Assembly: GCF_005491205.1 (NCBI RefSeq)
Contig: NZ_CP028035.1
Coordinates: forward strand, 2,790,001-2,854,000
Source of the DNA: Nissabacter sp. SGAir0207
Lineage (GTDB): Bacteria > Pseudomonadota > Gammaproteobacteria > Enterobacterales > Enterobacteriaceae
Length of the DNA: 64,000 bases
Reading direction: 5' to 3'
How positions within the stretch are numbered: position 1 is the first letter of the stretch; every line of letters begins with the position of its first letter. Of this stretch, positions 45,269 through 53,499 are shown one piece after another. The position numbers and the translations under genes were made by a program. The notes beneath the pieces are model-generated. The model saw nothing but the letters and a program-made list of their open reading frames with translations, was not told where the DNA came from and made no database searches.

Positions 45269-45985
45269 TTATGATTTTGTTAAGTCCACAACAATGTGAG
45301 ACTTTCCAGTAGGACTTACGCTAACCGTGGTGTTAGTATTTACTTCATCCATCAAATAAATCCCTATAAATTTTGAGTACGCTTGCCTTTCATAGTATCC
45401 ATTTGACCCTCCATTAACCAAACGATTAATTAACCCAACATTGTCCGCAGTAAAATCTTCATCTGCGACTCTGTTCATTGACGTTTTGTGTTTATAGACT
45501 TTTGAAGCCCAATAAAAGCCACCAGAATCACAAGCGTTGTATGAATCTTCAGCCACAATATCGGGATCAAATCTTGGAGACCATCGGAACAAAGTACCAC
45601 CATCATCGGGATGGGCTGTATAATGAGTTGAGACTGCAGTAAGCCTAGAGGCATCAGGGTGTAATCTATCAGTATATGAGCCTGAGTGATTTGGAAAACT
45701 TCGGTATTCACCGTAGGTTTTATACAGTCCAGCCCATGTAAGTTGCATGATCCCTCTGCCATAAAAAACAGTATAATACTCTGTAGCTGGATTCACTGAG
45801 TTATAACGACCAAACCCCCACTCATGTAATAACCTTCTACTGCCACTTAAATCTCTCCACTGCGCAGTTTCTAGTAATGTCTGAGGTAAGAAGAATGATA
45901 TTCTTTTCTTATCACCTCCAATATATTTTCTAATACTTAAATTCAAAGATTCATATCGCACAGTGAAATTGAATAAAAATAACAA
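45269..45985 (-). pseudogene. Orphan GH19-like toxin tip without N-terminal module
   Basis: 238 codons open, but the first is TTG in a random AT-rich context and there is no ribosome-binding site, so it is probably silent unless recombined. KKRISFFLPQTLLETAQW corresponds to the helix with the catalytic Glu of the neighbouring effectors. VFYGRGIMQLTWAGLYKTYGEY is the GH19 substrate-site block, and CDSGGFYWASK and NGGSNGYYERQAY are shared tail motifs. The catalytic domain looks complete; the M23-like delivery module is absent. Immunity gene 44803-45258 follows after 10 bp. Confidence 0.75.
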
Positions 45986-45997
45986 GAATCCAAAAAA

Positions 45998-46768
45998 TCA
46001 TTTATTCGGCTTGATAAGCGTTCCCCCCAACTCATTCAGCTTTTTTTCACCCGAAAAAAGTTTTTTGCACTTACTGTCAATCACAGCGTCATCTTTATCT
46101 TCTGCGAATACAACCTTCATTTTCTTTGCTATATCCCACACACCTGGAAACGAATCAGCCGCACAATCCAAATCGTTTGGTGCAACATATTCTCCATTGA
46201 CAGATATTTTCCCTAGATATATTGAATTACCAGGGTAAAACAAGCTATTTTCATCTGACTCAGATGGGGAGTTACTCCAAAATCCCTTGCCAGACAGAAG
46301 GTTATCATTCCCATTAAACCTAGAGACTATCGCCTGATATGATCTAAAGTGAGCATCAATCACAACCAATGCCAGGACTAATTTTTTCTCAAAATTTACA
46401 TCTATAATAGAAGAAATTGCATTGTTAAAGTATGGAATAGAATGAATGCGGATTGACTGTCCTTTACAATCTATAAGCTCCTTAACATCAAGATATTTAT
46501 TTCCAGATGCTATAAGCACTCCTACATGATCACTAGTTAGAGAAATACCTCCAACTCCAGAGAGTAATGAATCATTCCAATTTTCTATTTTGCATGAGTA
46601 ATCCGTATTTAATTTATCATCGTGAATACTTACAGATCCAGCTTTATCCTTATCTAAACGAATACTCACACCATCAGTATCAATTGTGTTGTAATATCCC
46701 GCCCAAGAACTAAAAGCAGTAACACCAAGCATCATAAACAAAAATGAATTGGTTTTAAACTTCATCAT
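45998..46768 (-). CDS. Exported candidate immunity protein for effector 46755-48947
   Basis: 256 residues from ATG 46768 (tandem ATGs; the first codon of the longer reading is TTG), with GAGGTG upstream. The start overlaps the effector's last 14 bases, so the two are translationally coupled. A signal peptide (KFKTNSFLFMMLGVTAFSSWAG) sends it to the periplasm. The body is beta-rich (YYNTIDTDGVSIRLDKD, IRIHSIPYFNNAISSIIDV) without a known family. Role inferred from coupling and export. Confidence 0.75.
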   Translation of the reverse strand: MMKFKTNSFLFMMLGVTAFSSWAGYYNTIDTDGVSIRLDKDKAGSVSIHDDKLNTDYSCKIENWNDSLLSGVGGISLTSDHVGVLIASGNKYLDVKELIDCKGQSIRIHSIPYFNNAISSIIDVNFEKKLVLALVVIDAHFRSYQAIVSRFNGNDNLLSGKGFWSNSPSESDENSLFYPGNSIYLGKISVNGEYVAPNDLDCAADSFPGVWDIAKKMKVVFAEDKDDAVIDSKCKKLFSGEKKLNELGGTLIKPNK

Positions 46769-48947
46769 CAATCACCTCTTTTGCTTTTTTAGTAGCTACC
46801 TTCCTTTCTGCAATCCCTTTATCTGCGCCATTTATACCTTTAGTTACTTTCAAAATAATGTTGTCATCATCCGATTTCCCAAATTTGTCCTCATCCATAA
46901 CTTTGAGAACTTTAGATTTAAAACAGACTATAAAAAAACCACCCGTATCAATACAGTCATATGCGCTCTCTGTCACTTTCTGAGGGTTCTCTATTTTTGG
47001 TGGCTTTTTCTTCATGCCGCCTGCATTTTTTTTCTTGTACTCCGGATCATCCCACCAATATTTATCGAAGTCACTTTTTGACAACCAACCCCGATATACC
47101 CAATAGCTTGAATATGTGTCAAGGCCAGTTAGCATTTTAAATCCTCTACCTCTGAATTTTTGTGCATCAACGTCTCCACAGTTACCGTTAATCCAGCTAT
47201 AGGAGCCTGTGATATAACCTCCACGGGAATTGTATTTTTTCCCTGAGAAATAGTTGTCTTTCTCGGTTTCAAGAGTTCCGTACCAATGACCTAGCTCAGT
47301 AGCCTCATTAAACGTTGATGCTTCAACAATGACACCGCCTTTCTGAACGCCATCGACAATAATCTGTTGCTGGCTGGTTTCTTGCATAGACAATAAATAA
47401 CCTGATTCTACTGCACCTTGTCCTAAAAAATGACAAATTCTTTTTGCATCAGATAAATTATACTTTTGCATAATTCTATTTATGTCCGCATAGTACTCTG
47501 ATGTAATGTTTTTAATGCCTTCAAGTGCATTTTTATTTTTTTTACTAGTATTCGCTGTCATTACTCTTTCAATTACATCACAGCCGAGCCAACTGCACGT
47601 CCTGAAATGTCGAATAAATGATTTTGGTTCGAAATACCACAACCGACCAGAACTAAACATTCCAGGATCAAAGCATAGCGCCTCTGCATGGGCCTTAAAT
47701 TTTACATAATCTGCTTCCGTCATCGGATCATGCTCATCACTACCCGTTTTCAACCATGAAAAACGAGTGTCGATCGTACTTTTTTCCCATTCAAACGGGA
47801 AATGGCAGATTAGCTTTCCACACTGATTATCATAGTCCCCGTCCTCCTGAAGTTTCTTTATAATGGCTGAATTACATTGGCTATTGTTATCGCTGTCATC
47901 ATCAATCAGTTGCCACCCCGTCCAGTGAGGGAAATCAGCGTCACTAAACTTTTTAATACTAGGATCGGCTAGATTGACTACCCCCTTTCCCCCTGGGTAA
48001 TTGACCGTCATCCATAATGGCGCATCTGCCGGTACCAGTGTTTCATGGTCTGTATTGATCACCCGCCCAAAGCGAAGTAATTCGAACCCGGCACTCGGGC
48101 TTTCCTTATAATTCTTCAGTGCGGTTTTATACAGATTATACTCGTAGTCTTCACCGTCTGCGTTAACCAGTGGTTCGCCCAGCAGATCATATTTTCCATC
48201 AATCTCCGTATTTTTCTGCCGCGTTACCATCGTGCAGTTGCCTTGGGCCAGAGTCATGCTGGCATACAGAGGCGCATTGCTGGTATAGAGCTCAGAAAGT
48301 CCGGTGATAGACGTGCTGTTATCTGCGGAGGCCTTGTCATAAAACTTTGTCTGCGGAGGCAGATAAAAGTGAATATCACCGTAAACTGCATCAGTGCGGC
48401 CATTCTTCGAAATATCCAGCTCTCCTGATTTCCTGCCCGTCAGCTTGCTGATGTTGTCGTCATCGCAGAAAATCTGGAAATGGAAAGCATTGACTCCATC
48501 CACCATGCCCGGAAGGCCTAACGGATCCTTACGGTAAACTTTCTCACCGGCTTTAACAGTTTCAGCCAGCGACTTCAGGTGCATGTATAGGGAGTAGAAA
48601 GCCACTTTTGCTACATCACCGCTACCGATCTCGGTTTCATGCTTTATCAGCACATAACCATCATCACTCCCCTTTGTATTGGGTTTATCGGCGTTGATGT
48701 TAAATGGTGCCTGATCGCGCTTGTCTGAGCTTTTGCGGAGTGAAACGACGGTACCATCTGCTATCGCCCGCACGCTCTCAGCAGGTCTCCCTTCGTCAGT
48801 CTGACGTATATGTATTCCGCCATGCCACGAACTATAACCGTTAACCGGATACTCACGGCGGTCAACTACGGTCATGACTCTTTCAATCCAGGCCGCATCA
48901 GTTTCATGGGCATCTTTCGCTTTCAAAAGCGGTGGGCTGATAATCAT
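46755..48947 (-). CDS. Type VI effector: M23-like N-terminal module with divergent lysozyme-like tip
   Basis: 730 residues. Residues 1-~455 are closely related to the effector at 41148-43328 (same WHGGIHI, YSLYMHLK, FHFQIF blocks, and a near-identical central stretch 250-340). From about residue 460 the two diverge. This tip has RICHFLGQGAVESGYLL (possible catalytic Glu514) and FRGRGFKMLTGLDTYSSYW, a distant GH19/lysozyme-like pattern, with a Lys-rich tail. It starts 15 bp after the complete vgrG with AAGGAGTCAGTTT, so it is the cargo now coupled to a working VgrG. Predicted target: peptidoglycan glycan strands in the periplasm. Confidence 0.8.
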   Translation of the reverse strand: MIISPPLLKAKDAHETDAAWIERVMTVVDRREYPVNGYSSWHGGIHIRQTDEGRPAESVRAIADGTVVSLRKSSDKRDQAPFNINADKPNTKGSDDGYVLIKHETEIGSGDVAKVAFYSLYMHLKSLAETVKAGEKVYRKDPLGLPGMVDGVNAFHFQIFCDDDNISKLTGRKSGELDISKNGRTDAVYGDIHFYLPPQTKFYDKASADNSTSITGLSELYTSNAPLYASMTLAQGNCTMVTRQKNTEIDGKYDLLGEPLVNADGEDYEYNLYKTALKNYKESPSAGFELLRFGRVINTDHETLVPADAPLWMTVNYPGGKGVVNLADPSIKKFSDADFPHWTGWQLIDDDSDNNSQCNSAIIKKLQEDGDYDNQCGKLICHFPFEWEKSTIDTRFSWLKTGSDEHDPMTEADYVKFKAHAEALCFDPGMFSSGRLWYFEPKSFIRHFRTCSWLGCDVIERVMTANTSKKNKNALEGIKNITSEYYADINRIMQKYNLSDAKRICHFLGQGAVESGYLLSMQETSQQQIIVDGVQKGGVIVEASTFNEATELGHWYGTLETEKDNYFSGKKYNSRGGYITGSYSWINGNCGDVDAQKFRGRGFKMLTGLDTYSSYWVYRGWLSKSDFDKYWWDDPEYKKKNAGGMKKKPPKIENPQKVTESAYDCIDTGGFFIVCFKSKVLKVMDEDKFGKSDDDNIILKVTKGINGADKGIAERKVATKKAKEVIDDEV

Positions 48948-48961
48948 AAACTGACTCCTTG

Positions 48962-51313
48962 TCAGGAAAAACTGAAGTTACTGAAAGGTTCTGTGGTTTC
49001 AGGAGCCACATTCGGGAAGTCTTCTGGCTTGTTAGCCTTTTCTTTTCGTCCGTAATGCCCGGCTTTAGTCCGGTACTCCCCCTGTGTGGCAGATTCAATG
49101 CCATTGGCATCGAGGGTGATATAGCTCCCACCCCCGTTGATCGTGACCTGCTTCTTGGCAATAATCTCGATACGATCTTCGGTACTGACGACGCTGATTT
49201 CTCCACGAGCGATGAGCTCCATCAGGTCATTCTGGGCATGGATCTGCACCGGCCCCTGATTGGCTATCAGTTTGATACCGAGTTTTCTCACAAACACGCT
49301 CAGCGCATTACCGACGCCGATAAACAGATTTTTCATCACGCTGACGTCAGCATGTTTGCCAGCCGTGGCGATCAGGTTCTGACCGGCTGACACCTGCAGG
49401 TGTTGCCCGCTGGTCAGGGCTATCCCGTCCGGGGCACTGAGCAGCAGCACCGATTTTTTGAGATCCGTCAGTTGCTGCTCCAGCAGGCTGATTTGCGCCT
49501 GCAGATCGGCCGGGTTTGCGGTCGCCTTCTGCGCGTCGTCTGAGAGGGCTGTCATCTGCTCCCGGGCGTTGCCCAGATGACTGACCGCCGGTTGCATCTC
49601 CAGCACCGGCCCCTGCGCCCTGGCCTGGCCATCCGCGCTGATGAATATCCCCTTCTGCGCACGGAGGGCCCCCCAACTGTCGGTCCTGAGCTCAAAACCT
49701 TCGCCGCGCTTTTGCTTCTCGCTGTCCACAAGATGGCCAAGGTTCAGCTGACTCTTGCCGCCGTACTCCGTAGAGATCTTGATATGCTCCTGACCCCGGT
49801 TATCATCAAGACGAATTTTGTTGTTGGCCGGGGTGCGCAGCACGTTGCGCCTGTAGTTGCGGATAGTGACGTGGTCCGGGTGGGCCGAGTCATGCAGCAC
49901 ACCTGCAATGTAGGGCCGGTCCGGGTTACCGTTCTCAAAACCAATCGCCACCTCGGTGCCTGCCAGCAGGGGCAGATGCAGGCCGTAGGTGTCCCCGGCG
50001 TACGGGCGGGACTGGCGTACCCACAGGCTCTCAAAGCCGCTTTTCCAGCTATCACGGTCAAACAGCATATTGACGCGGTAGCGACCATCCCGGTCGATAT
50101 GGCCGTAGCTGTCATTTCCCGTGGTGCTGGTCACACGTGCCGGTAGCGTGCCGGCCATCACCGGACGGGCACCGGGCTCCGGGCGAAAACCCATATCGGT
50201 GCTGTCCGGGATACCGTCAAAATGGATACCAAAGTCTTCATCACGCCGGGCATGCGTGTGCATCGCCGTCACGACGACGCCCTGACTGAATACCTCAGCC
50301 ACTTCATGGCCGCCGGTGACGTTCAGAACCTGACCCGGCGCAAGCATCGGGTAGCTGGTGATGGCATGGGTCCGTGTCTGGCCGTTCAGGTAGCGTTCAT
50401 GACGTATACGGGCGTAGAACGCGCCCGACTCCGGAACCGGGTTGCGGTCAGAGGAATTGCCGAGCGTCAGGTAGTTATCGGCATAGTGATAGGCATCGCC
50501 GTAGGTGGTGGTATCCCCCCGGGTCGCATCCACCTGCGTGTTCATCTCTTCCGTGGCCTGACGGTAGTTGTAGTCGCGGGTGCTGACCTGCTTTTGCACC
50601 ACATGATGATGACATTCCATCCCCCAGACCGCGTCCACACCCTTCGAATGCTGGCCCGACGGCGGCACCGATGGCAGGGTCATGCCCCGCTCATAGCCCT
50701 GCTGACTGTCATAAAACTCCACCACGTCGATGTTCAGGCGCGTGTCGGTGGTAAAGCGGAACCAAATCCCCACCTCCCCCAGCAACCGGGTGATAAAACG
50801 CAGGTCATCCTCACCGTACTGCATCACCTGTTCACGACGCGGATACTCTCTGGTCAGTGAGAACAGGAAATCCTGGCCGCGCATGGCATGGCGTTCACGC
50901 AGGATTTTTTCGACGATTTGCGGAACGGACATGTCCTGATAAATGGCATTCTGGTGTGAGCGGTCAAGCAGGGCCAGACGCGGGGTCAGCGTCAGGGCAT
51001 AATGGGTCTCATCATTTGAGGTACTCAGCCGCTCAAAGCCGCTGACCACCCCCTGAATCACCCTGACCACCTGCTGCTTTTTGATGCCGAACCCCTGGTC
51101 AAGCGGGGCCTGCAGCGTCAGGGAGCCGGATTTCATCAGCATCATCTCTTTGCTGATCCCGTGGTCGGCACTGGTGAATTCAATGCGGTAGCTGAACGGC
51201 CGGCTCAGGCCTTCATCGCCTTCAAAGGCCAGCACATCCAGCGCCAGCTTATATCCCTGCACCGCCAGCAGGTGATGGGTATGATTGAATTTTATCGGGG
51301 GGGTGGTGCTCAT
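48962..51313 (-). CDS. vgrG: Type VI secretion spike protein VgrG
   Basis: 783 residues from ATG 51313 (MSTTPPIKFNHTH) with AAGGAG five bases upstream; the GTG two codons earlier is less likely. Residues 1-~380 form the hub (gp27-like: EGLSRPFSYRIEFTS, IVEKILRERHAMRGQDFLFSL, QYGEDDLRFITRLLGEVGIWF). Then comes the gp5-like OB fold (YGHIDRDGRYRVNMLFDRD, WVRQSRPYAGDTYG, PDRPYIAGVLHDS). The C-terminal needle is a DUF2345-type beta-helix with a coiled segment (LQAQISLLEQQLTDLKKS). It trimerises to tip the Hcp tube and carries the effector encoded next. The tail ETTEPFSNFSFS is the probable attachment end. Confidence 0.95.
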   Translation of the reverse strand: MSTTPPIKFNHTHHLLAVQGYKLALDVLAFEGDEGLSRPFSYRIEFTSADHGISKEMMLMKSGSLTLQAPLDQGFGIKKQQVVRVIQGVVSGFERLSTSNDETHYALTLTPRLALLDRSHQNAIYQDMSVPQIVEKILRERHAMRGQDFLFSLTREYPRREQVMQYGEDDLRFITRLLGEVGIWFRFTTDTRLNIDVVEFYDSQQGYERGMTLPSVPPSGQHSKGVDAVWGMECHHHVVQKQVSTRDYNYRQATEEMNTQVDATRGDTTTYGDAYHYADNYLTLGNSSDRNPVPESGAFYARIRHERYLNGQTRTHAITSYPMLAPGQVLNVTGGHEVAEVFSQGVVVTAMHTHARRDEDFGIHFDGIPDSTDMGFRPEPGARPVMAGTLPARVTSTTGNDSYGHIDRDGRYRVNMLFDRDSWKSGFESLWVRQSRPYAGDTYGLHLPLLAGTEVAIGFENGNPDRPYIAGVLHDSAHPDHVTIRNYRRNVLRTPANNKIRLDDNRGQEHIKISTEYGGKSQLNLGHLVDSEKQKRGEGFELRTDSWGALRAQKGIFISADGQARAQGPVLEMQPAVSHLGNAREQMTALSDDAQKATANPADLQAQISLLEQQLTDLKKSVLLLSAPDGIALTSGQHLQVSAGQNLIATAGKHADVSVMKNLFIGVGNALSVFVRKLGIKLIANQGPVQIHAQNDLMELIARGEISVVSTEDRIEIIAKKQVTINGGGSYITLDANGIESATQGEYRTKAGHYGRKEKANKPEDFPNVAPETTEPFSNFSFS

Positions 51314-52118
51314 GTTCACTCCTTGTGTCCTATCAAATTCCTGCTGATCCCTTTTTCCCGCATAAGATCAGTGAATGTGGTTTACATTTCACGGCCATAT
51401 GCATAAGCAACGGCTGTGTTTCAGGTAATGGCGTGACTGCAGCACCTGGCGTAAGTGATGGTGGGATTTTGCATACGCCTCTCTTTATGTGTTCCAGACA
51501 CGCTACCGCCCTTCGCTGTTTCCTGTTTATCAGGAGACCCAAGCGCAGAGGGCCAGGCAGGCAAATAGTGATGTTCTTTGCTGAAAAACCGGGTAACCAG
51601 ATCTTCAGCAAAAAGCCGGTAGAAAGGGGCTACTTACCAGCGAATTACGCGGCAGCACGTTCGTTTTAACAATCTCAAGAGATGATGTTGCCTTCTTTGT
51701 AGAATCGTGTTATTTCTTCGCAACGAAATTAATCATTTTACTCACAATCCTTCACATTCATGGAACTGTTAGGGTCGCCGCTTTCTTTCAGCTACAAATA
51801 AACAGGCATTCTCATGCCGTTATTCTCTATTGCGTAGACATACGTCAACTCCCCAAAAGCACTACTATCAGCAAACAAATATTTCGACTATTGAAGCCAT
51901 ATATGCTTCGATTGAGATTACCCTCATCAAAAAATCACTTTAAATGCATCCATGATGTTAAATTTAGTGGCAGCATCTAATTTAACTTCCTAAACAGGGG
52001 TTATGCCGGCCATTAACGTCTTTCATCGTAGCCATGGCTACCAGACAGATCTGTATTTTATTATTCCCATAAAACATTTTTCGTCTTAGCCGATTGCAAG
52101 AATCTCCAGTAACCAAAT
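51314..52118. other. Long leader region upstream of vgrG
   Basis: 805 bp without a gene I can support. Short open frames on both strands (51325-51669 plus, 51333-51611 minus) lack ribosome-binding sites and family features. Two inverted repeats stand out: TTTGCTGAA / TTCAGCAAA (51577-51585, 51604-51612) and GTTAAATTTAG / CTAATTTAAC (51957-51967, 51977-51986). The promoter of the vgrG cassette should lie here, and the AT-rich right half is a plausible H-NS target. Confidence 0.5.
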
Positions 52119-52613
52119 TTAGGTTGGAATAAGCACATTCACCCCACTATGGAATCCATTGAATGTAGTGTAATATTTTGATTTATCACTTATTTTTTCA
52201 TTAAAAATCAGATCATTAGCATCCGCTTCCAAATCACGTAATGGATACCGGATGGGGAGCGTTAGACGAAACGGTAGAGTTTGAGGCCACCCAGCTTTGT
52301 ATTCAAAACTCTTTATTCCTTGAAAAGGGAATTTTACTTTTTTTTCAGAGAAATTTTTGGCGATGGTAATCTTAACGTTGAGATCGACTTCGGAATTACG
52401 GAGAGTGAATGCGTTATAAACATTGCTCTTATGGATGTTAATTTTTTGGCTTTTAGAAAAAGCTCCTTGCATTTTTATATTGCACAATCTATTGATAAAT
52501 TGAAAATCAATAAAAGAATCGGCTTTATGCTGCAAGTTATCCGTTACCACTTCAGGATTTATTTTATCGCAAGCGTAAAGCATATTGCCAAAAAATGACT
52601 TACGCATATACAT
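52119..52613 (-). CDS. Hypothetical protein at the island border
   Basis: 164 residues with a strong AGGAGGG just before two close ATGs (MYMRKSFFG; the second ATG at 52607 has the better spacing). No signal peptide or transmembrane helix; basic and asparagine-rich (NIHKSNVYNAFTLRNSEVDL, LTLPIRYPLRDLEADANDL). No family recognised. AT-rich and on the same strand as the type VI genes, 805 bp upstream of vgrG. A competing plus-strand frame (52281-52598) has no ribosome-binding site. It may be a further immunity or effector-related gene, but nothing in the sequence proves it. Confidence 0.55.
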   Translation of the reverse strand: MYMRKSFFGNMLYACDKINPEVVTDNLQHKADSFIDFQFINRLCNIKMQGAFSKSQKINIHKSNVYNAFTLRNSEVDLNVKITIAKNFSEKKVKFPFQGIKSFEYKAGWPQTLPFRLTLPIRYPLRDLEADANDLIFNEKISDKSKYYTTFNGFHSGVNVLIPT

Positions 52614-52992
52614 TTCCCTCCTGAATGAATTAGTCCTTTAATCAAGCGCCATACCATCATAAGAATTGTGCCTTTTAATTTTAACCACTAATTCTGGTGA
52701 GCGTAAAGCGGTCAGCATAGAATTATTCATACTATCAATCGCGAATGATATTTAAGCGACGCTAAACTTTCTTACGGGGATAAATAGCTATTAAAGAGAA
52801 GAAAACTTTTTAGGGTTATGCAATCAGAGCAAGCATTGAATATCCCAATTCAATTGCCAGTCGGAGTAATACCGAACAAGCACCAATAGTGGCCAATGTG
52901 TTAGTCGGTAAAGGGAGTTCTTCACTTTATGTAATGACCAGCCCGTTTCCCGGAAGCAGGCATGGGCTGGCAAACGTGTGGCGATGCCCAGA
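52614..52992. other. Right island border, cueR downstream region
   Basis: 379 bp without a gene. The AT-rich left part belongs to the island. The right part holds an imperfect hairpin, CCAGCCC (52938-52944) / GGGCTGG (52964-52970), just after cueR on the minus strand; it may act as its terminator although a T tract is missing. No direct repeat with the left border (29810-29850) was seen. Confidence 0.45.
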
Positions 52993-53400
52993 TTATTTAG
53001 GTGCGTGGTGGCAGCAGCCAGTCAGGTTGTCGATAATTGGGCAGGCGGCCCCCTCGTCGCCGGGGCACTGTTCGGCCAGCGCCAACAGGCGGGCGCGCAT
53101 CAGGTGAAGCTCGTCGATATGCCGTTCGATCTCCGCTGCCTTCTCCAGCGTGCGTGCCTTGACGTCTGCACTGTGGCGCGCCGGATCGTGGAACAGTGCC
53201 AGAAGCTCGCGGCACTCCTCCAGGGTAAAGCCCACCTGCCGCGCCTGACGCAGCAGGGTCAACTCCTCAATATGTTTCATACTGTAGGTGCGATAGCCGT
53301 TGAGGCTACGCGCCGGCAGGGTGACCAGCCCCTTCTCTTCATAAAAGCGGATTGCCTTGCTGGTCAGGCCGGTTTTTTTTGCCACATCACTGATGTTCAT
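52993..53400 (-). CDS. cueR: Copper-responsive transcriptional regulator CueR
   Basis: 135-residue MerR-family dimer. A winged helix-turn-helix ([25 protein letters not shown]) is followed by the dimer helix. The Cu(I)-binding loop has Cys112 and Cys120 ([11 protein letters not shown]) exactly as in E. coli, and the tail carries the CC motif (GCCHHAPK). It activates copA when Cu(I), Ag(I) or Au(I) binds. It is divergent from copA, with the operator between them. A longer open frame on this strand runs back through copA but is antisense noise. Confidence 0.95.
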   Translation of the reverse strand: MNISDVAKKTGLTSKAIRFYEEKGLVTLPARSLNGYRTYSMKHIEELTLLRQARQVGFTLEECRELLALFHDPARHSADVKARTLEKAAEIERHIDELHLMRARLLALAEQCPGDEGAACPIIDNLTGCCHHAPK

Positions 53401-53411
53401 GGTGCTGCCCC

Positions 53412-53442
53412 TTGACCTTCCTGTTGCTGGAAGGCTTATTCT
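53412..53442 (+). promoter_or_regulatory. CueR-controlled copA promoter
   Basis: -35 TTGACC (53412-53417) and -10 TATTCT (53437-53442) are 19 bp apart, the stretched spacing of MerR-type promoters. The dyad ACCTTCC-N7-GGAAGGC (53415-53435) lies in the spacer and matches the known CueR box. Confidence 0.92.
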
Positions 53443-53499
53443 GCCACACATTGCCGGAGCAGGCTTCCCCTGTGTATCGGCCAGAGAGAGGAGAACCCC

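Larger units (their letters stand above)
29810..52992. mobile_element. Genomic island with type VI secretion tssM/vgrG and effector-immunity array
   Basis: About 23 kb inserted between ybbJ and cueR, which are neighbours in related genomes. All genes are on the minus strand and much richer in A+T than the flanks, most of all the immunity genes. No integrase, transposase, tRNA or flanking direct repeat was found, so the means of entry is unknown. It contains several internal duplications (vgrG 3' part, effector 5' part, a tssM segment) that record homologous recombination between cassettes. Confidence 0.8.

Noticed and set aside
51325..51669. 114-codon plus-strand and 92-codon minus-strand frames upstream of vgrG
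   Set aside because: No ribosome-binding site, no signal peptide or recognisable motif; the two overlap each other.
52281..52598. 105-codon plus-strand frame
   Set aside because: Fully antisense to the 164-residue minus-strand gene, which has a strong ribosome-binding site.
29810..52992. Search for integrase, transposase, IS ends or flanking direct repeats of the island
   Set aside because: None seen by eye in the island or at its borders; insertion by a mobile element is therefore not claimed in detail.
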